Origin: Maridesulfovibrio sp.
GTDB lineage: Bacteria > Desulfobacterota > Desulfovibrionia > Desulfovibrionales > Desulfovibrionaceae
Length of the DNA: 64,000 nucleotides
NCBI RefSeq assembly: GCF_963667685.1
Contig: NZ_OY763930.1
Coordinates: 2,277,501 to 2,341,500 of the forward strand
Direction of reading: 5' to 3'
Positions 42,899 to 51,317 of this stretch are shown piece after piece (position 1 is the first letter of the stretch; each line of letters starts with the position of its first letter). The notes beneath the pieces are model-generated. The model ran no database searches. It worked only from the letters and a program-made list of their open reading frames with translations, and was not told where the DNA came from. The translations under genes and the position numbers were made by a program.

Positions 42899-43168
42899 AT
42901 GAAAGACGAACGAGGACTTTATTACTATCCGTCCCTACAGACCCGCGACACAAAAATGTACGTGCGGGAGAATCTGGGTTCTATTGAATTCCGGCTCTGG
43001 TCCAATGATAATCCCGTTATCTGGGATAAGCATGAATGGCTGCCGTATGACGTAATCATGGAAGCTGCTGAAGAATACAAAAAACGCGGATCAGACCGTA
43101 ATCCCCTGTCTTTGTACGACCTGAATGTAGCCCAGCAGTTGATTAAAGAAGATAAGATTACCCATTAA
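42899..43168 (+). CDS. Small protein of unknown function, paired with the YkgJ-type gene
   Basis: An 89-residue soluble protein, rich in Trp and Tyr, lacking Cys. TAAGGA lies 6 nt upstream of its ATG. It contains YVRENLGSIEFRLWSNDNP. I believe it is of a kind conserved in sulfate reducers next to the same partner, but I cannot show that here. Confidence 0.65.
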   Translation: MKDERGLYYYPSLQTRDTKMYVRENLGSIEFRLWSNDNPVIWDKHEWLPYDVIMEAAEEYKKRGSDRNPLSLYDLNVAQQLIKEDKITH

Positions 43169-43264
43169 TTTGAAGTATCGCGCTTTGATAAAGAATTTTG
43201 CCTCTAATGGACTCGGTATTCCTGTAGTGCCTTAGGCCTTATGTTTGGCAGATTCCGCGTGAAA

Positions 43265-43302
43265 AAATATCCCGGAAATCATATATGATTTCCGGGATAT
43301 TT
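43265..43302. terminator. Bidirectional terminator
   Basis: A stem of about 18 bp: AAATATCCCGGAAATCAT pairs with the symmetric half, with T-runs both ways. It separates convergent genes and touches the stop of the DUF523 gene. Confidence 0.9.
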
Positions 43303-43707
43303 TTATTCTGTTTCCAGCTCGAATCCTTCGGTGCGCAGCATGGCGGCGAACAGTCCGTCGCCGTCAATTAATTTCCCGTTGAAAGATCCGTCATAAATCC
43401 TGCCTATTCCGCATGACGGAGATCGTGCTTTCAAGATGGCCTTTCTGCTGCCGGAGAGTTTCGCCAGCTTTAGAGCTTCTTTTGCTCCGTGCATGAATTT
43501 ATCCGTGACATCCTCTCCTTCATTGCTCATGACTTTGCCATTGACGATTTCACAAGGAGGACGTGGGGTGGTCAACCCGCCAAGCTGTTCCGGGCAAACC
43601 GGTATGGCTTTACCCTCTGAGACCAGTCGCATGACTCTTTCATCTGCATTATCTCCGCCATCGTAGCGACAGCAAAGTCCGGCGAGACACCCGCTTACTA
43701 TATACAT
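43303..43707 (-). CDS. DUF523 protein
   Basis: A 134-residue protein. Characteristic are VSGCLAGLCCRYDG at the N-terminus, PVCPEQLGGL, and ARSPSCGIG. These conserved cysteines suggest metal or cluster binding; the function is unknown. The second in-frame ATG (43707) is preferred since GGCGGAGG lies 8 nt before it; the ATG at 43725 has no site. Stand-alone. Confidence 0.85.
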   Translation of the reverse strand: MYIVSGCLAGLCCRYDGGDNADERVMRLVSEGKAIPVCPEQLGGLTTPRPPCEIVNGKVMSNEGEDVTDKFMHGAKEALKLAKLSGSRKAILKARSPSCGIGRIYDGSFNGKLIDGDGLFAAMLRTEGFELETE

Positions 43708-43803
43708 GTTTGTAACCTCCGCCATAGATGTGTGCGTTGTTAGGAATTATGCATTGTGCTAGTGATAGATTTCATAAACAATTTTCACGGTCAAGGAGGA
43801 CTT

Positions 43804-45153
43804 ATGACTGCCATCACCACTTCCGTTTTCGAATTATTCAAAATCGGACCCGGGCCTTCAAGTTCTCATACTATCGGTCCCATGACGGCCGGGTATCGTT
43901 TTTATAATGCTGTGGACGATCTAAATCTTGATGTTCAGCCGGATAATATAGAAATAAGACTTTACGGCAGTCTCAGTGCCACAGGGAAGGGGCATGGAAC
44001 TGACCGTGCTGTAGTAGCCGGGTTGTTAGGTTTCAGTCCGGATAATGTTGAGTGTGAATTTCTGGAAGCACTGGCCGAGGGTTCCAGCCATCAATTTGAA
44101 AGTGGTGGAATTTCGATTCCCCTGAGTGTGAAAGATGTTGTCTTTGCCGAAGTGGAAAATGATTTCCCATATGCAAATACGCTTTTGCTAAGGCTTAGAA
44201 AAGGTACGGAGGTTCTTTTTGAACAGGAATACTATTCTATTGGTGGCGGGTTTATTAAATTGAAGGGGCAGCAGGAAGAAATTCCCCGAGTGCTTCCTTA
44301 CCGATATTCCAATATGGATGAACTCAAAGCGATCCTTACTGATGAAGGATTGCGCATGCATCAGGCAGTGCTTGTCAATGAAACAGCAATCACCGGAGTT
44401 TCAGAAGAAGAAGTCTATGAAAAGCTCGATGCAATTCTTGATGCCATGAAGCTGTCCGTTGAGAATGGTCTCAGTGCGGAAGGAATTCTGCCGGGTCCTC
44501 TGGGGTTGCACCGCAAGGCCAAACGGCTTTATGAAAACAGTGCGCAGACCAACGCTGCAGATAAATTTTTACTCCGGCTCAATGCCTACGGTTTTGCGGC
44601 TTCCGAGGAAAATGCTGCCGGGCATATCGTAGTCACCGCGCCCACTTCCGGTTCAGCCGGTGTTATCCCTGCGGCGATCTATGCTCTTGAAGAAGATCTG
44701 GGTATCAGTCGCGAGAAAGTGCGTGAGGGAATGCTTGTGGCTGCTGCCCTGGGTTTTATAGCCAAGCACAACGCCAGCATTGCCGGAGCAGAAGTCGGTT
44801 GTCAGGGTGAAGTCGGTGTCGCTTCGGCTATGGCGGCGGGGCTTGTTGCTTATGCCAACGGTCTCCGCTTCTGGCGAGTGGAAAATGCTGCGGAATCGGC
44901 GCTTGAACACCATCTGGGCTTAACCTGCGATCCCGTGGGCGGATATGTGCAGATTCCGTGTATTGAACGTAATGCCATGGGGGTTGTCCGGGCATACAAT
45001 GCCTATCTTATTGCTTCGGTTGAGAATGAAATATTCCATAAGGTCAGTTTTGATGAAGTGGTGCAGGCCATGGCTGAAACAGGAAAAGACATGAATTCCA
45101 AGTACAGGGAAACATCACTTGGTGGTTTGGCTGTTTCGGTACCGAATTGTTGA
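43804..45153 (+). CDS. sdaA: L-serine ammonia-lyase, iron-sulfur type
   Basis: A 449-residue oxygen-sensitive enzyme that deaminates serine to pyruvate and ammonia, a carbon source for fermentation or sulfate reduction. The single-chain form has both beta (residues 1-160, FKIGPGPSSSHTIGPM) and alpha domains. The 4Fe-4S cysteines are in GCQGEVG, CDPVGGYVQIPC. CAAGGAGG supports the ATG at 43804; an in-frame ATG at 43756 lacks a site. Followed 86 nt later by a second amino-acid lyase gene. Confidence 0.94.
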   Translation: MTAITTSVFELFKIGPGPSSSHTIGPMTAGYRFYNAVDDLNLDVQPDNIEIRLYGSLSATGKGHGTDRAVVAGLLGFSPDNVECEFLEALAEGSSHQFESGGISIPLSVKDVVFAEVENDFPYANTLLLRLRKGTEVLFEQEYYSIGGGFIKLKGQQEEIPRVLPYRYSNMDELKAILTDEGLRMHQAVLVNETAITGVSEEEVYEKLDAILDAMKLSVENGLSAEGILPGPLGLHRKAKRLYENSAQTNAADKFLLRLNAYGFAASEENAAGHIVVTAPTSGSAGVIPAAIYALEEDLGISREKVREGMLVAAALGFIAKHNASIAGAEVGCQGEVGVASAMAAGLVAYANGLRFWRVENAAESALEHHLGLTCDPVGGYVQIPCIERNAMGVVRAYNAYLIASVENEIFHKVSFDEVVQAMAETGKDMNSKYRETSLGGLAVSVPNC

Positions 45154-45239
45154 CAGTTAATTAAGAAAGAAGCGCGGGTGCTGGTTGTTTTTTCTGTTTC
45201 CCTATTTATATTCTGGGCAAGAAAGAACAAGGAGTTAAC

Positions 45240-46403
45240 ATGCAGGATATTTCCACCAGATTAGTTAATGCGGGTAAAGTTGAAGCCAGAGAATTTATAA
45301 ATACTATTAATCCTCCTCTGCACCGGGCATCCACAGTACTTTTCGATTCATATGCTGATCAGCAGAAATGCAATGCCGGAGAATATGAAGGAATTGCTTA
45401 CGGGCTTTGCGGTATGGCAGCCCAGAATGCCTTTGAGGCAGCGATGGTTGAACTGGAAGGGGCGCACGGTTGTAAAGCCTTTCAGTCCGGAATTGCAGCT
45501 ATAGCCATGGTGCTCATGGCCTATACCAAACAGGGCGACCACATTTTGATCTGCGACAACGTTTATGGTCCGACCCGTTATTTCAGCGATAAATTTCTTT
45601 CCAAGTACGGAGTTGAGGCTGAATATCTGCCTTCAGACGCCGGAGCAGGCGTCGCTGATTATATCCGCGAAAATACAACACTGCTGTTCATGGAGTCCCC
45701 CGGATCAAATACTCTTGAGATTCAGGATATCCCGGCTATTGCAAAGGTCTGCCGCGAGAATGGTGTCGTCTCGGTCATTGATAATACATGGGCTACTCCT
45801 CTTTATCTCAATCCCTTTGAACTGGGGGTTGATGTCTCCATCCACTCGGTGACAAAGTATATTACCGGGCATTCAGACATCCTGCTGGGATCTGTTTCAA
45901 CCAATGAAAAATATTGGGGAACTTTTGAAAGCTGCTACAATGTGTTTGAGGCATACGCGCCGCAGGAAGATTGTTATCAGGCTTTGCGCGGATTGCGTTC
46001 CCTCCCATTCCGCCTGAAGCGTCATGAAGTGTCCGCACTTGAAATTGCTAACTGGCTGGAAAGTCATGATATGGTCGAGTCGGTTCTTCATCCTGCACTT
46101 GAAAGCCATCCGCAGCACGATCTTTGGAAAAGGGATTTCACAGGCTCCAGCGGCCTGTTCTCTTTTACCCTGAAAGAAGAATATGAGGATATTGACCATG
46201 GTCCGTTTGTTGACGGCCTTGAACTTTTCGGTATTGGGTACAGCTGGGGCGGATTCAAGAGTCTGATCACCGGTGGCAAGTTCAAGCGCACCAACCATTA
46301 CGGCTATGAAGGTAAGACTATTTTTCGGTTGAGCATAGGGCTGGAGGATGTGGAAGACTTAAAGGCTGATCTTGGGCAAGGATTGGAGAAGCTTAGAAAA
46401 TAA
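45240..46403 (+). CDS. metC: Cystathionine beta-lyase type PLP enzyme
   Basis: A 387-residue gamma-family PLP enzyme. The PLP lysine is in SVTKYITGHSDILLG; GAHGCKAFQSGIAAI and VIDNTWATPLYLNP are also family segments. The pattern is nearer to MetC (beta-lyase) than to MetB or MdeA, so it should turn cystathionine into homocysteine, pyruvate and ammonia. It is also possible that it degrades cysteine to sulfide. AAGGAG lies upstream. The neighbour metF (4 kb on) also serves methionine. Confidence 0.88.
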   Translation: MQDISTRLVNAGKVEAREFINTINPPLHRASTVLFDSYADQQKCNAGEYEGIAYGLCGMAAQNAFEAAMVELEGAHGCKAFQSGIAAIAMVLMAYTKQGDHILICDNVYGPTRYFSDKFLSKYGVEAEYLPSDAGAGVADYIRENTTLLFMESPGSNTLEIQDIPAIAKVCRENGVVSVIDNTWATPLYLNPFELGVDVSIHSVTKYITGHSDILLGSVSTNEKYWGTFESCYNVFEAYAPQEDCYQALRGLRSLPFRLKRHEVSALEIANWLESHDMVESVLHPALESHPQHDLWKRDFTGSSGLFSFTLKEEYEDIDHGPFVDGLELFGIGYSWGGFKSLITGGKFKRTNHYGYEGKTIFRLSIGLEDVEDLKADLGQGLEKLRK

Positions 46404-46440
46404 TCAACTGCGGTGCATCCCCCGTAGTATTGATACGAAA

Positions 46441-46477
46441 AAAGGCCGTGATATCATTTAGATATTACGGCCTTTTT
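46441..46477. terminator. Bidirectional terminator
   Basis: AAAGGCCGTGATATC / GATATTACGGCCTTT with a 5-nt loop and one G-T pair, between convergent genes. Confidence 0.88.
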
Positions 46478-46483
46478 CGGTCT

Positions 46484-47479
46484 CTAATCTTTCGCAGCCT
46501 GTAGATAAATTCTTTGCATTTTTGAATCATCTATTTCTTCGGCCCAGTGCAGGTAGAGCGATTTTAGAAAATTTCGCCGCAATTGTGGAGCTGCCGAGAT
46601 ACGGTTTTTTATGGCTGTCTCGACATCCATTTCATTTATAATATTGTGCAGCGTTTCTGCCCGGTTGATGATACGGTGCTTTCTCTCAATGAGTTCATTC
46701 CCTTGACGGGCGATGCGTTCCCGCAATTTATCATCAGCTAAAAGCATGTTGAACTTTTCAATCAGATCCTCTGCATTGTTCGGTTCGTAGCTCACTAGAT
46801 GGACTCCATCTTCAAATATATCGAAAAGTCCGTTTCCGATTTTGGGAGTCAGCAGGCAGGAGCCGCAGGCAAGGGCTTCGAAGACCCTGAAATTCAAGTC
46901 TCCGCGTTCGGCGATGTTGAGTACAACCTTTGCTTTGGGAAAAAGTTCCCTGAAACGTCCCTTGGTGACGTGCAGTCCCGGAATTTGTTCGGCCACCTTA
47001 TCGAGGAAGATCTTTCTTTCCGGTGTCAGTTCGGCATCAACAGTGCCGACGAAAAGCAGATCCCATTCTTTTTCCATTTCTACCGGCTGGTCGTGATCCA
47101 TCGCAACAGGAGGGAACCAGATTAAACGCGATTCCGGCAGACGCGGGGCAAAGCGTTCAAGATGGTCTTTCAGACTGACCAGACAGATGTCGAATCCTTG
47201 GGCATAGAGCGGATACCAACTGTGGATGTGGGTATCTATGCAGTGAAAGATCGTCAGGCAGGGGAAGTCTTCCACTCTTGCGAGGGGCGGAGCTATTGAT
47301 CTGTCTGCATACAGAACCGCAAAAGGTTCTGTCCCTGTTTTTTCCAGAATATCGTGCCAGGTTAATACCTGCTGTCCCGAAATGGGGATGTAGACTATTT
47401 CATAGCCCAGTTTATCCATCCCGTTACGGAAGAATATATTACCGACCCAAGCGATAGTTTTATTTTCTTTTGCATTCAC
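46484..47479 (-). CDS. Glycosyltransferase, CgeB-like
   Basis: A 331-residue protein of the GT-B fold. The C-terminal half has the family 1/CgeB signature NLRVFEALACGSC-like segment (here NFRVFEALACGSCLLTPKIG), followed by LFEDG-like DIFEDGVHLVSY, which bind the nucleotide sugar. The N-terminal half belongs to the DUF3880-type acceptor domain. The sugar and acceptor are unknown. Starts at GTG without a good site. It is a single gene beside a PilZ gene. Confidence 0.83.
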   Translation of the reverse strand: MNAKENKTIAWVGNIFFRNGMDKLGYEIVYIPISGQQVLTWHDILEKTGTEPFAVLYADRSIAPPLARVEDFPCLTIFHCIDTHIHSWYPLYAQGFDICLVSLKDHLERFAPRLPESRLIWFPPVAMDHDQPVEMEKEWDLLFVGTVDAELTPERKIFLDKVAEQIPGLHVTKGRFRELFPKAKVVLNIAERGDLNFRVFEALACGSCLLTPKIGNGLFDIFEDGVHLVSYEPNNAEDLIEKFNMLLADDKLRERIARQGNELIERKHRIINRAETLHNIINEMDVETAIKNRISAAPQLRRNFLKSLYLHWAEEIDDSKMQRIYLQAAKD

Positions 47480-47538
47480 GCGGAAAAGATACCAACTAAG
47501 TGTTCGCTTTGGAAGGGTGAATGTTTTGAATAGATGTG

Positions 47539-47889
47539 TCAGCTTATCATCTTAGAAAGAGTTGCTGAATCAACTTCAAGAGCAGGGGTGAATTTTGCTC
47601 CGAAAAGGGTGTTTTCCTTCCAGACAGTAACAGCTTTCTGGCTGCTCAGGAATCCTATATTGTCATTGAAAATGCAGCCCCGGATAAAAATTTCATCGGC
47701 CTGTCTGAGCTGTTTCGCATCGCTGCCGGAGTTGATCATAAACTTCATTCCGTCCTGAGAAATGTCCAGTATAGTGATATCCAGATCCTTTTCGGATGTA
47801 GAGGCAGCAATATCACATTGCCGGAAGAAGCAATTCATGGATTTAAGGTCTATTCGTGTGCTTTTTCGACGATCATCTACTTTATTCAT
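47539..47889 (-). CDS. PilZ-domain protein
   Basis: A 116-residue PilZ protein, a c-di-GMP sensor. RRKSTRIDL near the N-terminus is the RxxxR motif and ILDISQDGMKF the D/NxSxxG motif. Both ligand motifs are intact, so binding is expected. The ATG at 47889 is chosen for the GGGGGAGGG upstream; a TTG further upstream is less likely. It may regulate motility or the glycosyltransferase encoded downstream. Confidence 0.9.
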   Translation of the reverse strand: MNKVDDRRKSTRIDLKSMNCFFRQCDIAASTSEKDLDITILDISQDGMKFMINSGSDAKQLRQADEIFIRGCIFNDNIGFLSSQKAVTVWKENTLFGAKFTPALEVDSATLSKMIS

Positions 47890-48425
47890 ACTATTCCCTC
47901 CCCCGGAAGCAGGGAACAATATGATTGCAAAAAAAACAAGTGAATTATTTTTTTTTGGTTTTCACTTTTTAATGTCTGCTATTCATACTAAGAAGGTCTT
48001 GTTTTTTTATTCACAGCCATTGTTCATAAGAGTTGAGCACTGTCTTAAGATTTAACCATTGTGAATATAGAATCCGATTATGTGGTATTTACATTAATGC
48101 CGATGTGGAAGATTATAGCTTATCAGTAATTTAGCAGTTGCAGGTGATTCCTGCAGTTCACACTTGGAGCTTAATCAGAGAGTATCAGAGTAGCGGTAAA
48201 TTCATCCTTTTAGAGCACAAGTGGTGGCAGCAGGGGATATCGGGCTGTTTACGGTGTCTAAAAAACTGTCATGTCCGAGTTTTTGTTTATGATAGATCGA
48301 ATTAGCTTTTAGTCTTGGCTAAAGGCGTTAAAAAAGTTAAGTGGTTAGCTGTATGGAATTGTAATTAAAAATTTAATGCGGCTACCCATTCTGGTGTCCG
48401 TGACCAATAAAGCCAGGAGTTTGCG
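47890..48425. other. AT-rich gap of about 536 bp
   Basis: No convincing gene. It holds an AT-rich run near 47931-47956 and a stretch at 48218-48258 which resembles 16623-16660. A good AGGAG near 48413 belongs to the following gene. Confidence 0.5.
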
Positions 48426-48998
48426 GTGAGGAAATTATTAGTTGTTTTTGCTCTGCTGGGAATGTTGCTTCCCGGTTGTGTGTACGTAAATATGGATATC
48501 GAGAACAAGCCTGTGCAGGGTACTGATTTCAGCAAGCTGAAAACCTTCTCTTTTAAGCAAAAGAGTGAGTCTAAAAAAGACCTTGAGGCCATTTTACTTA
48601 ATACTGCAAAAATTGAGCTTGAAGAGAAGGGCTTCCGTTATGACCCCGCAGCTCCTGATTTCCTTGTGGTGGTTAATTTTGGCTCCAAAGCATTTCTGGA
48701 AAGAGGCAACACCTACAAAAGAGAAGCTTACGAATATGATTACATAAGTAAATCATACTCTGAGATAGGTGTGGTTAAGGCTGCTGATGCTTCACGGGTG
48801 AATAATACTGTTCGGATATACATGATGACTCCGGAGAATGAAGGTCTAAAGACTTTTCTTTGGCGCGGGAAGGCTGCAAGTGATGATCAGGAAGGCCTCG
48901 AAGTTGTAGGGCGTTGTCTGGTCAAAGGAGCGTTGCTGAAATTCCCTGCTGCTGACGGAAATTTTCGTGAAAAGTTAAACGTCCGAGACTGTGAATAG
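48426..48998 (+). CDS. DUF4136 lipoprotein
   Basis: A 190-residue lipoprotein: signal peptide and lipobox LLPGC (cysteine near residue 18), followed by a DUF4136-type beta-rich domain with TDFSKLKTFSFKQ at its start. Starts at GTG with AGGAG upstream. DUF4136 proteins are envelope proteins of unknown function. Monocistronic with its own terminator. Confidence 0.83.
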   Translation: MRKLLVVFALLGMLLPGCVYVNMDIENKPVQGTDFSKLKTFSFKQKSESKKDLEAILLNTAKIELEEKGFRYDPAAPDFLVVVNFGSKAFLERGNTYKREAYEYDYISKSYSEIGVVKAADASRVNNTVRIYMMTPENEGLKTFLWRGKAASDDQEGLEVVGRCLVKGALLKFPAADGNFREKLNVRDCE

Positions 48999-49043
48999 AT
49001 TCTGATACGCAGTGATCGCTCTGAGTTGGGCGAGTATTTCTTT

Positions 49044-49080
49044 AAAAGGTTGTGGGTTTCCCGCAGCCTTTTTTGTTTTT
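49044..49080 (+). terminator. Intrinsic terminator of the DUF4136 gene
   Basis: Stem GGTTGTGGG / CCCGCAGCC with a TTT loop and a run of T; one G-T pair. Confidence 0.88.
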
Positions 49081-49328
49081 CAGTTGATTTCGAAGTTCGC
49101 TTCGCTTTCCGCTCTGGTAAATGAAAATCCTGATTGAGCTTGACTTCGAGGTTGAAGAATGTCAAATATGCATATCTATATAACAATATTTTTATATATT
49201 GAATTTGAATTGTTGAAAACAGCAGACAGTGGAAAGCTGTAAAAATATTGCTTTAAGGCATTCAGGATAATTCTTCCCTGGCCGTGCCTGCGGTCCGGGA
49301 AGCAAGCAGATAAAGATGGAGAAATAAA
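49081..49328. other. metF leader region
   Basis: About 250 bp. CTTCCC / GGGAAG at 49273-49303 with an inner GC-rich segment forms a possible hairpin just upstream of the metF ribosome site. It does not match a SAM, SAH or folate riboswitch I know. Confidence 0.4.
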
Positions 49329-50210
49329 ATGCAGGTGGCAAAGAATATCAATGACGCAGGACAGTTTTTTTCTTTTGAATTTTTTCCTCCCAAGGACAAA
49401 TCCACTTGGCCCAAGTTCATGGAAAGGGCTGAAAGACTGGCCGCTCTAAATCCCCTTTTCGCTTCTGTCACATACGGTGCGGGCGGCAGCAGCCATGAAA
49501 ATTCCCTTGAAATATGTTCCCTGCTGAAACAGGAAATGGGGGTAGATATTTTAGCCCACCTGACTTGCGTCGGAGCCAGCGAGACTTCTATTGACGGGTT
49601 TGTGGAGAGTCTGGTTCAGGCCGGAGTTTCGGATATTCTGGCCCTTGGCGGCGATGGTGTCGGCAATGCCGGAGATGTTAAAAAAAGTCGTTTTTTCCAT
49701 GCTTCCGATCTGGTCGAATACGTGGACAGTAAATTTTCTGAAGTCGGCATAGGGGTGGCCGGATATCCCGGCGGCCATCCGGATTCCCCTTCACTGGTCC
49801 GTGATCTTGAGTTCCACCATACCAAGCTTTCCAAAGGGGCGGACTTTACCATGACTCAGCTTTTCTTTGATAACAGGGTCTATTTTGATTATGTTGAGCG
49901 TTTGGCTGATTTCGGTATTGAGCGTCCGGTGATTCCCGGCGTATTGCCTATCCAGTCCCTAAGTTCCCTGCGCAGGATCATGTCTCTCTGCGGTGCGGCT
50001 ATCCCCGGAGACCTTTACTGCGGTGTGGAAAAGGCGTTTGATAGAGGCGGCGATGAAGCTGTCATGGCTTTTGGTTTTGATTTTGCCCGCAAGCAGATTG
50101 CCGACCTTCTGGATAAGGGAGCTCCCGGCGTACATATCTACAGCCTTAACCGGGCAGCCATGTGTGAAAGGCTGATTACCGATTTGAAGGGCGAAGGGTA
50201 TTTCTGTTAG
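49329..50210 (+). CDS. metF: Methylenetetrahydrofolate reductase
   Basis: A 293-residue flavoprotein reducing 5,10-methylene-THF to 5-methyl-THF for methionine synthesis. FFSFEFFPPK, ASVTYGAGGSS, LAHLTCVGAS and TMTQLFFDN are the family motifs. The length equals the bacterial enzyme. GGAGA precedes the ATG. Single gene, with a strong terminator behind it. Confidence 0.96.
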   Translation: MQVAKNINDAGQFFSFEFFPPKDKSTWPKFMERAERLAALNPLFASVTYGAGGSSHENSLEICSLLKQEMGVDILAHLTCVGASETSIDGFVESLVQAGVSDILALGGDGVGNAGDVKKSRFFHASDLVEYVDSKFSEVGIGVAGYPGGHPDSPSLVRDLEFHHTKLSKGADFTMTQLFFDNRVYFDYVERLADFGIERPVIPGVLPIQSLSSLRRIMSLCGAAIPGDLYCGVEKAFDRGGDEAVMAFGFDFARKQIADLLDKGAPGVHIYSLNRAAMCERLITDLKGEGYFC

Positions 50211-50243
50211 TTTTGTCACACTTCGGGTTTAAAATTGTATAAG

Positions 50244-50285
50244 ATAAGACCCCGCAATACATTAAAAAGTATTGCGGGGTCTTAT
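50244..50285. terminator. Bidirectional terminator
   Basis: A perfect 17-bp stem starting ATAAGACCCCGCAATAC with an 8-nt loop. Confidence 0.92.
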
Positions 50286-50360
50286 GCTGAAAGTTGCTCA
50301 ACGAGACTAGATCCGAAGTTTATTAAAAGTTACCCAGCCTCAGTCTCAGGATAAAAATTC

Positions 50361-51023
50361 TTATAAAAATCCTTTAAACATTTCCGCTATCTTGGCGGCG
50401 GACTGAACTCTTTCCGGTCCGTTTTCAATGATGAAAGGCAGGATCTTGTCGGAATAATTGCCAAGCCCGGACAGCAGAGTCTCGCCGATCCCCTTTGAGG
50501 ATGGTGAGGCTATGAAGTCTTTTATTTCAGAGTAGAGAGTCTTTGCTTCGCCGATGGAGTTGTTGCCTGTTGTGTAGGCAGTGGAAGCGTGATCATAAAC
50601 TTTTTTGGCTTTTTCCATGCTTCCCGGGGTTGTTATTATTTCGGTCAGCTTGGAAGTCAGGGAAGGGCTGGTGGTTGCCGAGTCCAGACTTTCGGAAAAA
50701 CCGACCAGACCGGCCAGTTTGGTGAAGGCTGATCCGGAATTAATGTCAGCCAGTTTGGAAGTAAGGGCGTTGCTTTCGGTGGGACTTATCATGCTCATGA
50801 CTGTAGTCTGTGCATCAACGAGGTTTTCAGTGGAGTCGTAAAAACCGGTATAGACGTTTTTGGCGCGGTCGAGCAGGCTGGCTCCTTCGGCTGCACTTTT
50901 GGCAGTTTCAGCTGAAGAGGACAGGTCATTCAGGCTGAAGGCGTAAGCGGCGGAGCCTTGCATAACCATACAGGTTACAAACAGTAAGGTGATAACTATC
51001 ATACTGGAACATGACTTTTTCAT
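50361..51023 (-). CDS. Secreted helical protein of unknown function
   Basis: A 220-residue protein with a signal peptide (residues 1-29, cleaved near AYAFSL). The mature part is Ser/Thr/Ala-rich and alpha-helical with no cysteines; repeats such as SALTSKLADI and SLTSKLTEII suggest a duplicated helical segment. GGAGAG precedes the ATG. I do not recognise the family. Monocistronic. Confidence 0.65.
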   Translation of the reverse strand: MKKSCSSMIVITLLFVTCMVMQGSAAYAFSLNDLSSSAETAKSAAEGASLLDRAKNVYTGFYDSTENLVDAQTTVMSMISPTESNALTSKLADINSGSAFTKLAGLVGFSESLDSATTSPSLTSKLTEIITTPGSMEKAKKVYDHASTAYTTGNNSIGEAKTLYSEIKDFIASPSSKGIGETLLSGLGNYSDKILPFIIENGPERVQSAAKIAEMFKGFL

Positions 51024-51246
51024 TATATCTCTCCATTTTTTAGATTAGGTATTTACTATACCTGAACATAAAAAATTTACCATTAGAAAGCATCTTTCTC
51101 TCATTGTTTTTATCCATGGTAAGAGGCTGATAAAGTCGAATTTTGAAGTATGAATTATAGATAAGAAAGACCTGATGTTTGATCCAGATGATTCTTCGGC
51201 AGCCTGATCAACAGGTGAGCTTAAGATTATCCCTTCAGAAGGGTGG

Positions 51247-51287
51247 AAACCTAAAAAGCCGCAAATTATTTGCGGCTTTTTAGGTTT
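51247..51287 (-). terminator. Intrinsic terminator of nrdJ
   Basis: A perfect 19-bp stem starting AAACCTAAAAAGCCGCAAA with a 3-nt loop; T-rich inside the 3' arm. Confidence 0.88.
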
Positions 51288-51317
51288 ATTACAAGAAGAT
51301 ATGGTTAATGGTGTTAT

